Shown here: one piece after another, positions 1 through 5,334 of the stretch
How positions within the stretch are numbered: the first letter of the stretch is position 1
Layout of the letters: each line of letters opens with the position of its first letter
Source: Anaerolineae bacterium
Lineage (GTDB): Bacteria; Chloroflexota; Anaerolineae; Aggregatilineales; Phototrophicaceae
Direction of reading: 5' to 3'
Length of the DNA: 5,890 bases
Assembly: GCA_028284565.1 (NCBI GenBank)
Contig: JANQRM010000260.1
Coordinates: forward strand, 1 to 5,890
Program-made: the position numbers and the translations under genes
The notes under the pieces: generated by a model
Told to the model about the DNA's origin: nothing
Databases searched by the model: none
The model's input: only the letters and a program-made list of their open reading frames with translations

Positions 1-2
1 AC

Positions 3-695
3 CTGCCTCATCTCCAAAATATTGCGGAAGCCTTTTTACAACCAGCACGTCGAAATGGTTCACAACTGCTGGTACGAATTTTGGGGGATGCGGGCTTATT
101 CACATGGGGCGAGGCGGTCTTTGGCTTTGTCTTCGGTGGATTGCTGGGTTTGTTGTTGGGGACAATTTTCGCACATTCTCCCTTGATGGAACGTGGCTTG
201 TTGCCTTATGTCGTTGCGTCACAGACAGTACCTATACTGGCGATTGCGCCAATGGTGGTGATTTGGTTAGGGGCAGGTCCTTTATCCGTCTCTGTAATTG
301 CCGCCTACCTGACCTTCTTCCCTGTGACCATTAATACCCTACGTGGCTTACAATCGCCCAAGCCGACAGTCATCGAACTCATGCACTCCTATGCGGCGAG
401 TCGATGGACGATATTATGGAAGGTCCGTTTTCCAGCAGCATTGCCTTATATCTTCACAGCATTGAAAGTCTCCGCAACAGCCAGTGTCGTGGGGGCGATT
501 ATTGGCGAGTTACCATCAGGGATTGGCGATGGCTTAGGGCGCGCCATTTTGGACTTTAGCTCCGATTATAGTTTAATTTCGACTCCCAAATTGTGGGCAT
601 CAATTGTCATGGCGGCGTTTGTGGGTATCATCTTCTTCGTGATTGTGAGCTTGATTGAACGCTGGGTTTTGCGCGGATATGTGCGAGTAACCTAA
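3..695 (+). CDS. ABC transporter permease, NMT1/THI5-associated (SsuC/TauC-like), 5' partial
   Basis: Membrane-spanning subunit of an ABC importer (binding-protein-dependent transport inner-membrane family). The frame is open to the left edge, so the start lies outside the window; 230 residues are visible. A TTG at 81 is inside the conserved domain and is not the start. Alignment by eye with the second permease (LPHLQNIAEAF here, LPKPSVILQEYL there) suggests about 50 residues are missing, including the first membrane helix. Visible helices are near residues 36-56, 66-90, 95-112, 150-168 and 198-220. The cytoplasmic EAA-type coupling loop is at 125-149 (ELMHSYAAS to FPAALPY), with Ala where the family usually has Gly. 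The conserved FFPVTINTLRGL segment is at 105-116. After the loop it carries GELPSGIGDGLG (168-179), absent from its partner. It is followed 16 bases later by the ATPase gene, as in an operon. Family assignment is firm; substrate is unknown. Confidence 0.9.
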   Translation: MPHLQNIAEAFLQPARRNGSQLLVRILGDAGLFTWGEAVFGFVFGGLLGLLLGTIFAHSPLMERGLLPYVVASQTVPILAIAPMVVIWLGAGPLSVSVIAAYLTFFPVTINTLRGLQSPKPTVIELMHSYAASRWTILWKVRFPAALPYIFTALKVSATASVVGAIIGELPSGIGDGLGRAILDFSSDYSLISTPKLWASIVMAAFVGIIFFVIVSLIERWVLRGYVRVT

Positions 696-711
696 TTGAG
701 TGTAGGATATT

Positions 712-1605
712 ATGAACGATAACGTATCATCCCAGGATCCAAAAAGAGTAAGTGATTTATCTCCCAATAATATGGGGAATGTTTTCGATATCACTATAGA
801 TGAACAAACTACCGTCTTACAGAAAAGTAACTTGAGTGTCATCTATGCAAATAATGTGAACAAGATTTTTAATCCCAATACAGATGAACAAGTCATCGCT
901 TTGCAGGATGTCAACTTGGACATCAAAGAAGGCGAATTCATCTCATTGATTGGTCCGTCGGGCTGTGGCAAATCGACCTTACTACGATTGATCGGCGATT
1001 TATTGACACCGACTTCCGGTGAGCTATATGTCAATGGCAAAAACCCGCATCAAGCTCGACTAGATCGCGATTATGGGATGGTTTTCCAAGCGGCGACTCT
1101 TTTGGATTGGCGGACGGTGAGCAAGAATGTGCAGATGCCCTTAGAGGTGATGGGATTCATCAAGGAAGAACGAGAAGCCCGCGCCCAAGAGATGCTGGAA
1201 CTGGTCGAACTCAGTCAGTTTGGCAATCATTATCCATGGCAACTTTCCGGTGGGATGCAACAGCGGGTATCCATCGCACGAGCTTTAGCCTTCCAGCCGT
1301 CACTTTTATTGATGGACGAACCCTTTGGCGCGTTAGATGAGTTTACTCGTGAACGCATGAATATGGAGTTGCTAGACATCTGGCAACGGACGGGAATTAC
1401 CGTGATTTTCGTCACCCATAGCATTCCCGAAGCGGTGTATCTGTCAAGTCGCATTGTGGTCATGTCACCACGTCCGGGGCGCATTACACAAATTGTCGAG
1501 AATACTGTGCCGTATCCACGTGAGTATGAAACCCGCGAAACCCGTGAATTCTTTGAAAAAGTGGGTGAAGTGCGGGAACTCCTGCGCGATGCTCATGAGG
1601 TGTAG
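712..1605 (+). CDS. ABC transporter ATP-binding protein (nitrate/sulfonate/taurine class)
   Basis: Energy-coupling ATPase of the importer, acting as a dimer on the cytoplasmic face of the two permeases. All motifs are present: Walker A GPSGCGKST at residues 81-89, Q-loop Gln126 in MVFQ, signature LSGGMQQR at 178-185, Walker B LLLMDEP at 198-204, D-loop GALD at 206-209 and switch His236 in VTHS. The C-terminal SPRPGRI (252-258) is typical of the SsuB/TauB/NrtD branch. At 297 residues it is about 40 longer than usual, because residues 1-42 precede the first strand of the fold. The ATG at 712 has only a modest AGGA (704-707) four bases upstream. The next in-frame ATG, at 772, has no better site, so 712 is kept, though the extension may be partly untranslated. 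It lies between the two permease genes: 16 bases after the first and 3 bases before the second. It appears catalytically intact. Confidence 0.95.
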   Translation: MNDNVSSQDPKRVSDLSPNNMGNVFDITIDEQTTVLQKSNLSVIYANNVNKIFNPNTDEQVIALQDVNLDIKEGEFISLIGPSGCGKSTLLRLIGDLLTPTSGELYVNGKNPHQARLDRDYGMVFQAATLLDWRTVSKNVQMPLEVMGFIKEEREARAQEMLELVELSQFGNHYPWQLSGGMQQRVSIARALAFQPSLLLMDEPFGALDEFTRERMNMELLDIWQRTGITVIFVTHSIPEAVYLSSRIVVMSPRPGRITQIVENTVPYPREYETRETREFFEKVGEVRELLRDAHEV

Positions 1606-1608
1606 TCC

Positions 1609-2457
1609 ATGAGTACCAAAGTCAAATTTGATGAACCCACTTTCTCAGAACGATTGCAGGCAAATTTCCGTTTCTATCTGCCGACGATATTGATTGCAAT
1701 TGCGGTACTCGTATTGTGGGAACTCGCTGTGACGGTGTTCAATATCCAGCAATTTTTGCTTCCCAAGCCAAGCGTCATTCTGCAAGAATACCTGAGTGAA
1801 TTGCAACTCTTCCTCAATCCCGAAGAGACTTCAATCTTGTTCCAAGCGAGTGGGGCAACGCTCTGGGAAGCCTTTGGTGGATTCGTACTCGGCTGTGGAT
1901 CGGGGATACTTGTGGCATTAGTAACAGCCCGCTGGGCGATTGTGAGTGAAGCGACAATGCCCTTTGCGATAGCCGCCAATTCCGTGCCGATTATTGCCTT
2001 TGCCCCGATTATGAACAACTGGTTTGGCTTGACCAACCCTGCCTCAAAGATGGCAATTGTAGCGATTATTGTCTTCTTCCCCACAATGATTAACACGGTG
2101 CGCGGGCTGACGCTGGTCGAACCCCGTCAACTCGAACTCATGCACTCTTATGCGGCGAGTCCCTTTAAGATATTAAAGGATTTACGCATTCCCAATGCCT
2201 TGCCCTATATTTTCAGCGCCTTACGTGTGGCAAGTGCTTTGAGCTTGATTGGTGCTGTGGTCGCGGAGTTCTTTGGGGGACCGCGTGCGACATTAGGGGT
2301 ATTTATCACGCAAGAAGCCTCAGCCTTCGACTTTGCCCGTGCATGGACAGCGATTCTAATGGCTTCCTTGATTGGGATTGGCTTTTATCTCGCCGTTATC
2401 CTTGCCGAAAAACGTTTCATGCCGTGGTACGATGCTCAACGAGCAACCAATCAATAA
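1609..2457 (+). CDS. ABC transporter permease, second subunit (SsuC/TauC-like)
   Basis: Second membrane subunit of the importer, 282 residues, full length for the family. A hydrophilic N-terminus (1-22) leads into helix 1 (about 23-44); further helices are near 86-107, 116-138, 147-165, 202-220 and 244-266. The EAA-type coupling loop is at 176-200 (ELMHSYAAS to IPNALPY), and FFPTMINTVRGL at 156-167 matches the first permease. After the loop it has AEFFGGPRATLG (219-230) instead of the GELPSG segment, so the two permeases are not interchangeable copies and probably form a heterodimer. The ATG at 1609 follows the ATPase stop by 3 bases and has GAGGTG (1597-1602) six bases upstream, inside the end of the ATPase gene, which suggests coupled translation. 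The gene ends against a convergent minus-strand unit: six A residues covering its stop codon form the U-run of the opposing terminator. Substrate is unknown. Confidence 0.94.
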   Translation: MSTKVKFDEPTFSERLQANFRFYLPTILIAIAVLVLWELAVTVFNIQQFLLPKPSVILQEYLSELQLFLNPEETSILFQASGATLWEAFGGFVLGCGSGILVALVTARWAIVSEATMPFAIAANSVPIIAFAPIMNNWFGLTNPASKMAIVAIIVFFPTMINTVRGLTLVEPRQLELMHSYAASPFKILKDLRIPNALPYIFSALRVASALSLIGAVVAEFFGGPRATLGVFITQEASAFDFARAWTAILMASLIGIGFYLAVILAEKRFMPWYDAQRATNQ

Positions 2458-2488
2458 AAAAGGGGTGCTGACGATATGCCAGAACCCC
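2456..2488 (-). terminator. Intrinsic terminator of the MerR-SRPBCC unit
   Basis: The arms 2462-2472 and 2478-2488 enclose a 5-base loop. Read as minus-strand RNA, 10 of 11 positions pair, counting a U-G pair at 2471/2479; the one mismatch is 2467/2483. Six U (2461-2456) follow the hairpin on that strand. Read as plus-strand RNA, the 2471/2479 pair becomes A-C and no U-run follows, so the element serves the minus-strand gene ending at 2517. Its U-run overlaps the stop codon of the convergent permease gene. Confidence 0.8.
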
Positions 2489-2516
2489 GACGATAGGAGT
2501 AAGGAAGATTGCGTGT

Positions 2517-3026
2517 TTAGGCAGGTGAGGGTGCAGTCGTTAGGATGCGTTGGTAGACATGCCAATCCACGGCTTCACCTGTTTCTGCGTAGTGCTTCAT
2601 TCCAGTGAGGATACTCGGCAAGAGTTTTTCATATTGACGGCGAATCATTAGTTTATCCATGATCGCCCCAATCGGACCAAACTTGGGTTCATAATGCATT
2701 TCCATCCATGCACGAGAGCCGTTGCCTTCTGCATCGACACCCACATGGGCGACAATGTTATCAATCGGTGGCTTCGTGCCTTTGATGAAGTCAATCTTTA
2801 AGCTAAGGGATTTGCCGTCATTCCATTGGAATGCTCGTTCTTCAACCGCAAAGCCTTGACGGAATTCACAAACCCGCGCCGCGCCTTTACCTTCTCGATT
2901 CTCTGAAATATAGTAGGCATTTGTCACATACGGATGGAATGTCCCAATTCCGCCGAGGTCAGCCCACAGCTTCCAGACTTTTTCGGGTGAAGCATCAATG
3001 TATTGACTAATCTTGATTGTAGACAT
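2517..3026 (-). CDS. SRPBCC (START-like fold) family protein
   Basis: Protein of 169 residues with the pattern of the polyketide cyclase/dehydrase-like SRPBCC superfamily: an N-terminal strand (3-10), ASPEKVWKLWADLGG (12-26) with the conserved VW of the first helices, FHPYV (30-34), a run of beta strands through 110, and a long C-terminal helix (about 119-150). This fold binds hydrophobic small molecules in a cavity between the sheet and the last helix. The subgroup, similar to plant-like ligand-binding proteins and bacterial COG3832-type proteins, gives no specific reaction. There is no signal peptide or membrane helix, so it is cytoplasmic. The ATG at 3026 has GGAG (3034-3037) seven bases upstream. 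It lies 48 bases downstream of the MerR gene on the same strand with no terminator between them, so it is probably co-transcribed and controlled by that regulator. Its ligand and function are unknown. Confidence 0.85.
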   Translation of the reverse strand: MSTIKISQYIDASPEKVWKLWADLGGIGTFHPYVTNAYYISENREGKGAARVCEFRQGFAVEERAFQWNDGKSLSLKIDFIKGTKPPIDNIVAHVGVDAEGNGSRAWMEMHYEPKFGPIGAIMDKLMIRRQYEKLLPSILTGMKHYAETGEAVDWHVYQRILTTAPSPA

Positions 3027-3074
3027 TAGGTTGCTCCATGAGTCTCTTACGATAAGATAGATTGATACAGGGTG

Positions 3075-3935
3075 TTATTCCGATAGAAACAGCCTCTCAC
3101 TTTCGATCTTCTGTACTGGATATTGAATCTCGCAGACCGTTTCTTGTGCGCGGTCTGGCGGGGCGAGCTTGAGGAACACTTCACGACCTTTTCCATCAAA
3201 TTGATAGCCATTCTCTTCTGCCCAGACACCCATTGCACTGTAACATGCATGCGCCTCTTCAAAGGGACCAACGCGCACCGATGTGAGCATTGTATCGATA
3301 GCAGGTAATTCACGGACGGTCATCTCTAGCCCTTGTTGTAAAGGAACAGTGGTATCAATAGGTTCATTTAACAGAAATCCCATTTCAATATCCAGTGCCT
3401 CTGGGTCAAACATATCCGAATGGAGAACAGCAGTGAAATAGCCCAGATACTTGCTTTCCACACGAGCTGGGAGGAGATGATGGATTTCTTGGCTCAACGC
3501 CCGAGTCACATGAATGTCATCGCAGAGTTTACGCACTGAAAGAAAAAATTGCTTGGGAATCGACTTGAGAACGATGTCGTAATCCTTCAACTCCCCCTCT
3601 GTTTCAATCTGCTCAATACGTGACTCAATCACCCGAAAGCGCGACATCTCTTCGCGTAAGGTCTGCTCGACCTGTGCCTTTTTCATCATTAGCATCCCCC
3701 GAATCTCATCCCCCGAAATGTCCTCATTGAGGAGACGTGAGATTTGGTCAAGGGATAAGCCCAATTCTTTCAGGGCAAGGATACGATTCAGGCGAGGAAG
3801 TTGCTTGGCACTGTAATAGCGATAGCCGCTTTCGGGGTCGATGCGGGCAGGTTTGAGCAAGCCCAATTTGTCATAATGGCGCAATTGCCGCCCCGACACC
3901 TGTGCAATCTTAGAAAATTCACCAATTTGGAACAT
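3075..3935 (-). CDS. MerR-family transcriptional regulator with GyrI-like effector domain
   Basis: DNA-binding activator of 286 residues with BmrR-type layout. The winged helix is at 1-70: IGEFSKIAQVSGRQLRHYDKLGLL-type sequence up to residue 27, then SGYRYYSAKQL (36-46) and LKELGLSLDQI (55-65). A dimerising coiled coil covers about 75-114 (rich in Glu, Arg, Gln and Met). A GyrI-like effector domain covers about 118-276 and ends in VFLKLAPP (253-260) and CEIQYPV (268-274). In this family the domain binds hydrophobic or cationic small molecules; Glu269 sits near where such proteins place acidic pocket residues, but this was not aligned. The mercury-binding Cys set of MerR itself is not evident, so metal sensing is not supported. 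The ATG at 3935 has GGAG (3943-3946) seven bases upstream. The gene's own promoter carries a MerR-type operator, so autoregulation is likely. The following SRPBCC gene is the probable co-regulated target. Confidence 0.93.
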   Translation of the reverse strand: MFQIGEFSKIAQVSGRQLRHYDKLGLLKPARIDPESGYRYYSAKQLPRLNRILALKELGLSLDQISRLLNEDISGDEIRGMLMMKKAQVEQTLREEMSRFRVIESRIEQIETEGELKDYDIVLKSIPKQFFLSVRKLCDDIHVTRALSQEIHHLLPARVESKYLGYFTAVLHSDMFDPEALDIEMGFLLNEPIDTTVPLQQGLEMTVRELPAIDTMLTSVRVGPFEEAHACYSAMGVWAEENGYQFDGKGREVFLKLAPPDRAQETVCEIQYPVQKIESERLFLSE

Positions 3936-3966
3936 TGCCTCACTCCATCTTCATCTCACATCCATC

Positions 3967-3997
3967 AGTGTAAAGTTTGACACTGTGTCAAAGTCAA
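3967..3997 (-). promoter_or_regulatory. MerR-type promoter with operator palindrome
   Basis: On the minus strand a -35 box TTGACT (3997-3992) and a -10 box TACACT (3972-3967) are separated by exactly 19 bp, two more than a normal sigma-70 spacer. A perfect palindrome with 8-base arms, TTTGACAC-n-GTGTCAAA (3976-3992), overlaps the spacer and the end of the -35. Overlong spacers with a central dyad are the hallmark of promoters that MerR regulators activate by twisting DNA. Transcription should start near 3960, giving a leader of about 25 bases with the GGAG site of the regulator gene. Confidence 0.88.
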
Positions 3998-4021
3998 GCA
4001 CTTTTTTGAAATTCGTTCAAT

Positions 4022-4079
4022 CAATTACCGCCGAGGCGCAAAGAACACCAAGTATTTTATGCTTCCTATAAGGTAATTG
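4022..4079. repeat. ACCGC-type short tandem motif inside an 8-bp inverted repeat
   Basis: CAATTACC (4022-4029) and GGTAATTG (4072-4079) form a perfect 8-bp inverted repeat 42 bases apart. Just inside the left arm, 4027-4052 carries three degenerate units of 8-9 bases with a shared CGC-n-n-AG pattern. It resembles the dispersed ACCGCnAAGnCGCnAAG-type intergenic repeat seen in many environmental bacterial genomes. The resemblance is from memory; no other copy is in this window. Confidence 0.45.
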
Positions 4080-4118
4080 TTAAGTCATAAGCGATGAACA
4101 GAAAATGGGTGTGAAAAG

Positions 4119-4158
4119 TCTCCCCTCATGGAATGGGGGGAGATTTAGAGGGGGGAGA
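4119..4158. repeat. G-rich hairpin plus direct repeat, REP-like
   Basis: Arms 4119-4129 and 4133-4143 pair over 11 positions, with one T-G wobble (4126/4136), around the 3-base loop 4130-4132. The right arm's GGGGGGAGA (4135-4143) recurs as a direct copy at 4150-4158, so the left arm could fold with either copy. The layout resembles common dispersed intergenic palindromes. Neither strand has a U-run beside the hairpin, so it is not a standard terminator. Confidence 0.55.
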
Positions 4159-4236
4159 AATTACCCAACGAAACATAAGTCAATCCATGTCCACTTTTCC
4201 CCATTCGAGGTCCATTCTATAGCTCAAACCAGAATC

Positions 4237-4266
4237 AAAAAACGGCAGGGGGTTGCCCTACCGTTT
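4237..4266 (-). terminator. Intrinsic terminator of the acidic LPxTG-type protein gene
   Basis: Arms 4240-4250 and 4256-4266 surround a 5-base loop (4251-4255). In minus-strand RNA all 11 positions pair, counting a U-G wobble at 4260/4246. Six U (4242-4237) follow, partly shared with the stem foot. It lies 22 bases past the stop codon of the gene ending at 4289. Read on the plus strand, the central pair becomes a C-A mismatch and no U-run follows the stem. Confidence 0.85.
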
Positions 4267-4288
4267 GAAATAGCGTTGCTAGTTTGAA

Positions 4289-5260
4289 TTAAGCACGTTT
4301 GTTATTGGCACGTAGTCGGCGAGAACCAACGATCACACCAATCAGACCAAATGCCATCAAGAAGAAGATTCCGGCATTCTCTGCGCCAAGGTCATCAAAG
4401 AGACCTGTATCTGGCAAAGTTGTTGTCCCAGTGGTTGCAGTCGTGGCAATGCCTGTTGTAGTGGTTGGTCCACCTGTATCCGGTGTGGTGATTACTCCAC
4501 CATCTGTCCCCCCATCATCAGGCGTTGAGAAGAGAATTGCTAAGGCTGTTGCCGTCATCTCGACATCTGATAAGGAGACACCGCCACTAGTACCAGCTGG
4601 GGTCGTTGCCACGGGCGTTTCATTCCCAGTATCTGGTGTAAGCGAACCAATGGCATCTGCAGTCAATTGTGCTAAGGCTGTTGCCGTCATATCCGCACTT
4701 TGCGCGAAGAATTCCGCCGTTTGTGTCAAGGAGACAGACGTGGCTGTCGCATTGGCATCCGCGGTTGGTGTTGGCGTATCGGATGGTGTTGGTGTCGGTG
4801 TATCCGTGAACAGTTCCGCTGTCATCGTAGCATTCGCATCATCAGTTTGACGCATCTGAGTTGCTAGAATTTGTGCTTCGGTGGTTGCGTTCAATTCTGC
4901 TATGCGGGTTGATGTTATTTGGATAGGGGTAGGACCCGTATCGAATGCACCTGTAGCAAACAAGATAAGGACAACGAATCCGCCTAAGAGCAGTAAGATG
5001 AGTAAGCCAGCAATCAACAGAAAGCCGCGACTTGGACCGCCACCATCGTCCTCGGCAACCGCGATTTCATCATCATCGAAGCCACCAAAATCGTCAAAAT
5101 CGTCGTCTAAGCCTAAGTCAGCATCTAAATCGGCATCGTCGAAGACATCGTCCCCAAAGGCATCATCGCCGAAGTCGTCGCCTTCGTCATCAAACCGAAA
5201 ATCGTCAAAATCATCATCATTAAAAAGATCATCATCAAAATCAAAGTCGTCACTTGCCAT
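4289..5260 (-). CDS. Membrane protein with acidic cytoplasmic tail, Thr-rich ectodomain and LPxTG-type C-terminus
   Basis: Not recognised as a named family; 323 residues. Residues 1-72 are extremely acidic (about 34 Asp and 3 Glu, a single Arg) with about 12 Phe in DF/FDD repeats. A membrane helix follows at about 79-102, then a Thr/Ala-rich, probably outer region (105-281) with TPTPTPSDTPTPT (154-166), several NAT/NET sites and two MTATALA copies (191 and 235). The end has the order of a sortase sorting signal: LPDTG (282-286), hydrophobic helix (about 295-312), RRLRANNKRA tail. There is no N-terminal signal peptide, so the first helix must act as signal anchor with the acidic tail inside. 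The ATG at 5260 is fixed by AAGGAG eight bases upstream. The gene lies 63 bases after a same-strand partial gene and ends in its own terminator. A role as a surface or envelope link is inferred only. Confidence 0.88.
   Translation of the reverse strand: MASDDFDFDDDLFNDDDFDDFRFDDEGDDFGDDAFGDDVFDDADLDADLGLDDDFDDFGGFDDDEIAVAEDDGGGPSRGFLLIAGLLILLLLGGFVVLILFATGAFDTGPTPIQITSTRIAELNATTEAQILATQMRQTDDANATMTAELFTDTPTPTPSDTPTPTADANATATSVSLTQTAEFFAQSADMTATALAQLTADAIGSLTPDTGNETPVATTPAGTSGGVSLSDVEMTATALAILFSTPDDGGTDGGVITTPDTGGPTTTTGIATTATTGTTTLPDTGLFDDLGAENAGIFFLMAFGLIGVIVGSRRLRANNKRA
4539..4690 (-). repeat. In-frame 20-bp direct repeat encoding MTATALA
   Basis: The same 20 bases occur at 4539-4558 and 4671-4690, 132 bp (44 codons) apart in the same frame. 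On the minus strand they encode MTATALA at residues 191-197 and 235-241 of the LPxTG-type protein. Preceding residues are also alike (VSLTQ... and VSLSDVE), suggesting an old duplication that has diverged between the copies. Confidence 0.8.
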
Positions 5261-5268
5261 ATGGCACG

Positions 5269-5274
5269 CTCCTT
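5269..5274 (-). promoter_or_regulatory. Strong Shine-Dalgarno site deciding the start at 5260
   Basis: AAGGAG on the minus strand lies eight bases before the ATG at 5260, the best ribosome site in the window. It fixes the start of a protein whose acidic N-terminus would otherwise be doubted. Confidence 0.85.
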
Positions 5275-5304
5275 GCGGACAGTTCGTCGATAAGTCCGTG
5301 TATG

Positions 5305-5334
5305 ACTATACTCCAATTTGCTGTCATCTGCCAG
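5305..5334 (-). promoter_or_regulatory. Possible promoter before the LPxTG-type protein gene
   Basis: On the minus strand TATAGT (5310-5305) could be a -10 box, with CTGGCA (5334-5329; four of six matches to TTGACA) 18 bp upstream. It would allow separate transcription of the gene starting at 5260. The -35 overlaps the end of the preceding gene. Support is weak; read-through from the upstream gene is equally possible. Confidence 0.3.

Larger units (their letters stand above)
4003..4236. other. Non-coding stretch between two minus-strand units
   Basis: About 230 bases between the MerR promoter and the terminator of the next unit. It has no supportable gene. A 60-codon open frame on the plus strand (4105-4287) runs through a hairpin and a terminator and has no clear ribosome site. 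The stretch holds two repeat-like elements, listed separately. The remainder (about 4160-4236) shows no recognisable signal. Confidence 0.6.

Noticed and set aside
81..695. Starting the first permease at the TTG at 81
   Set aside because: The frame is open to the left edge and the preceding codons (LPHLQNIAEAF and onward) align with the second permease, so the true start is outside the window.
1674..2096. 140-codon minus-strand frame inside the second permease gene
   Set aside because: Antisense of a convincing full-length permease; no ribosome site or known domain.
3..2457. Naming the ABC genes ssuBC, tauBC, ribX or thiXZ
   Set aside because: Subunits of these systems look alike, and the binding protein or pathway enzymes that would set the substrate are not in the window.
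2372..2608. 78-codon plus-strand frame crossing the end of the second permease gene
   Set aside because: It overlaps the permease in another frame and continues through the terminator into the SRPBCC gene; no coding support.
3075..3935. Mercury or other metal resistance role for the MerR-family gene
   Set aside because: No metal-binding Cys pattern near the dimer helix and no metal transport or reductase genes nearby; the long GyrI-like domain points to a small-molecule ligand.
4135..4155. G-quadruplex in the G-rich intergenic segment
   Set aside because: Only two long G runs are close together; four would be needed for a convincing intramolecular quadruplex.
4105..4287. Possible 60-residue plus-strand gene between the units
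   Set aside because: It runs through the G-rich hairpin and the terminator stem, has no clear ribosome site, and gives no recognisable protein.
4299..4850. Long plus-strand open frame (183 codons) opposite the LPxTG-type gene
   Set aside because: It is the antisense of a Thr/Ala-rich coding region whose codon bias leaves the opposite strand stop-free. The product is Val/Ala/Ser-rich without a domain, while the minus-strand protein has membrane helices, LPDTG, a strong ribosome site and a terminator.
5043..5260. Repetitive-looking region as a CRISPR array or satellite
   Set aside because: The repetition is short GAT/GAC/TTT codon patterning for Asp and Phe in one frame, with no repeat-spacer structure.
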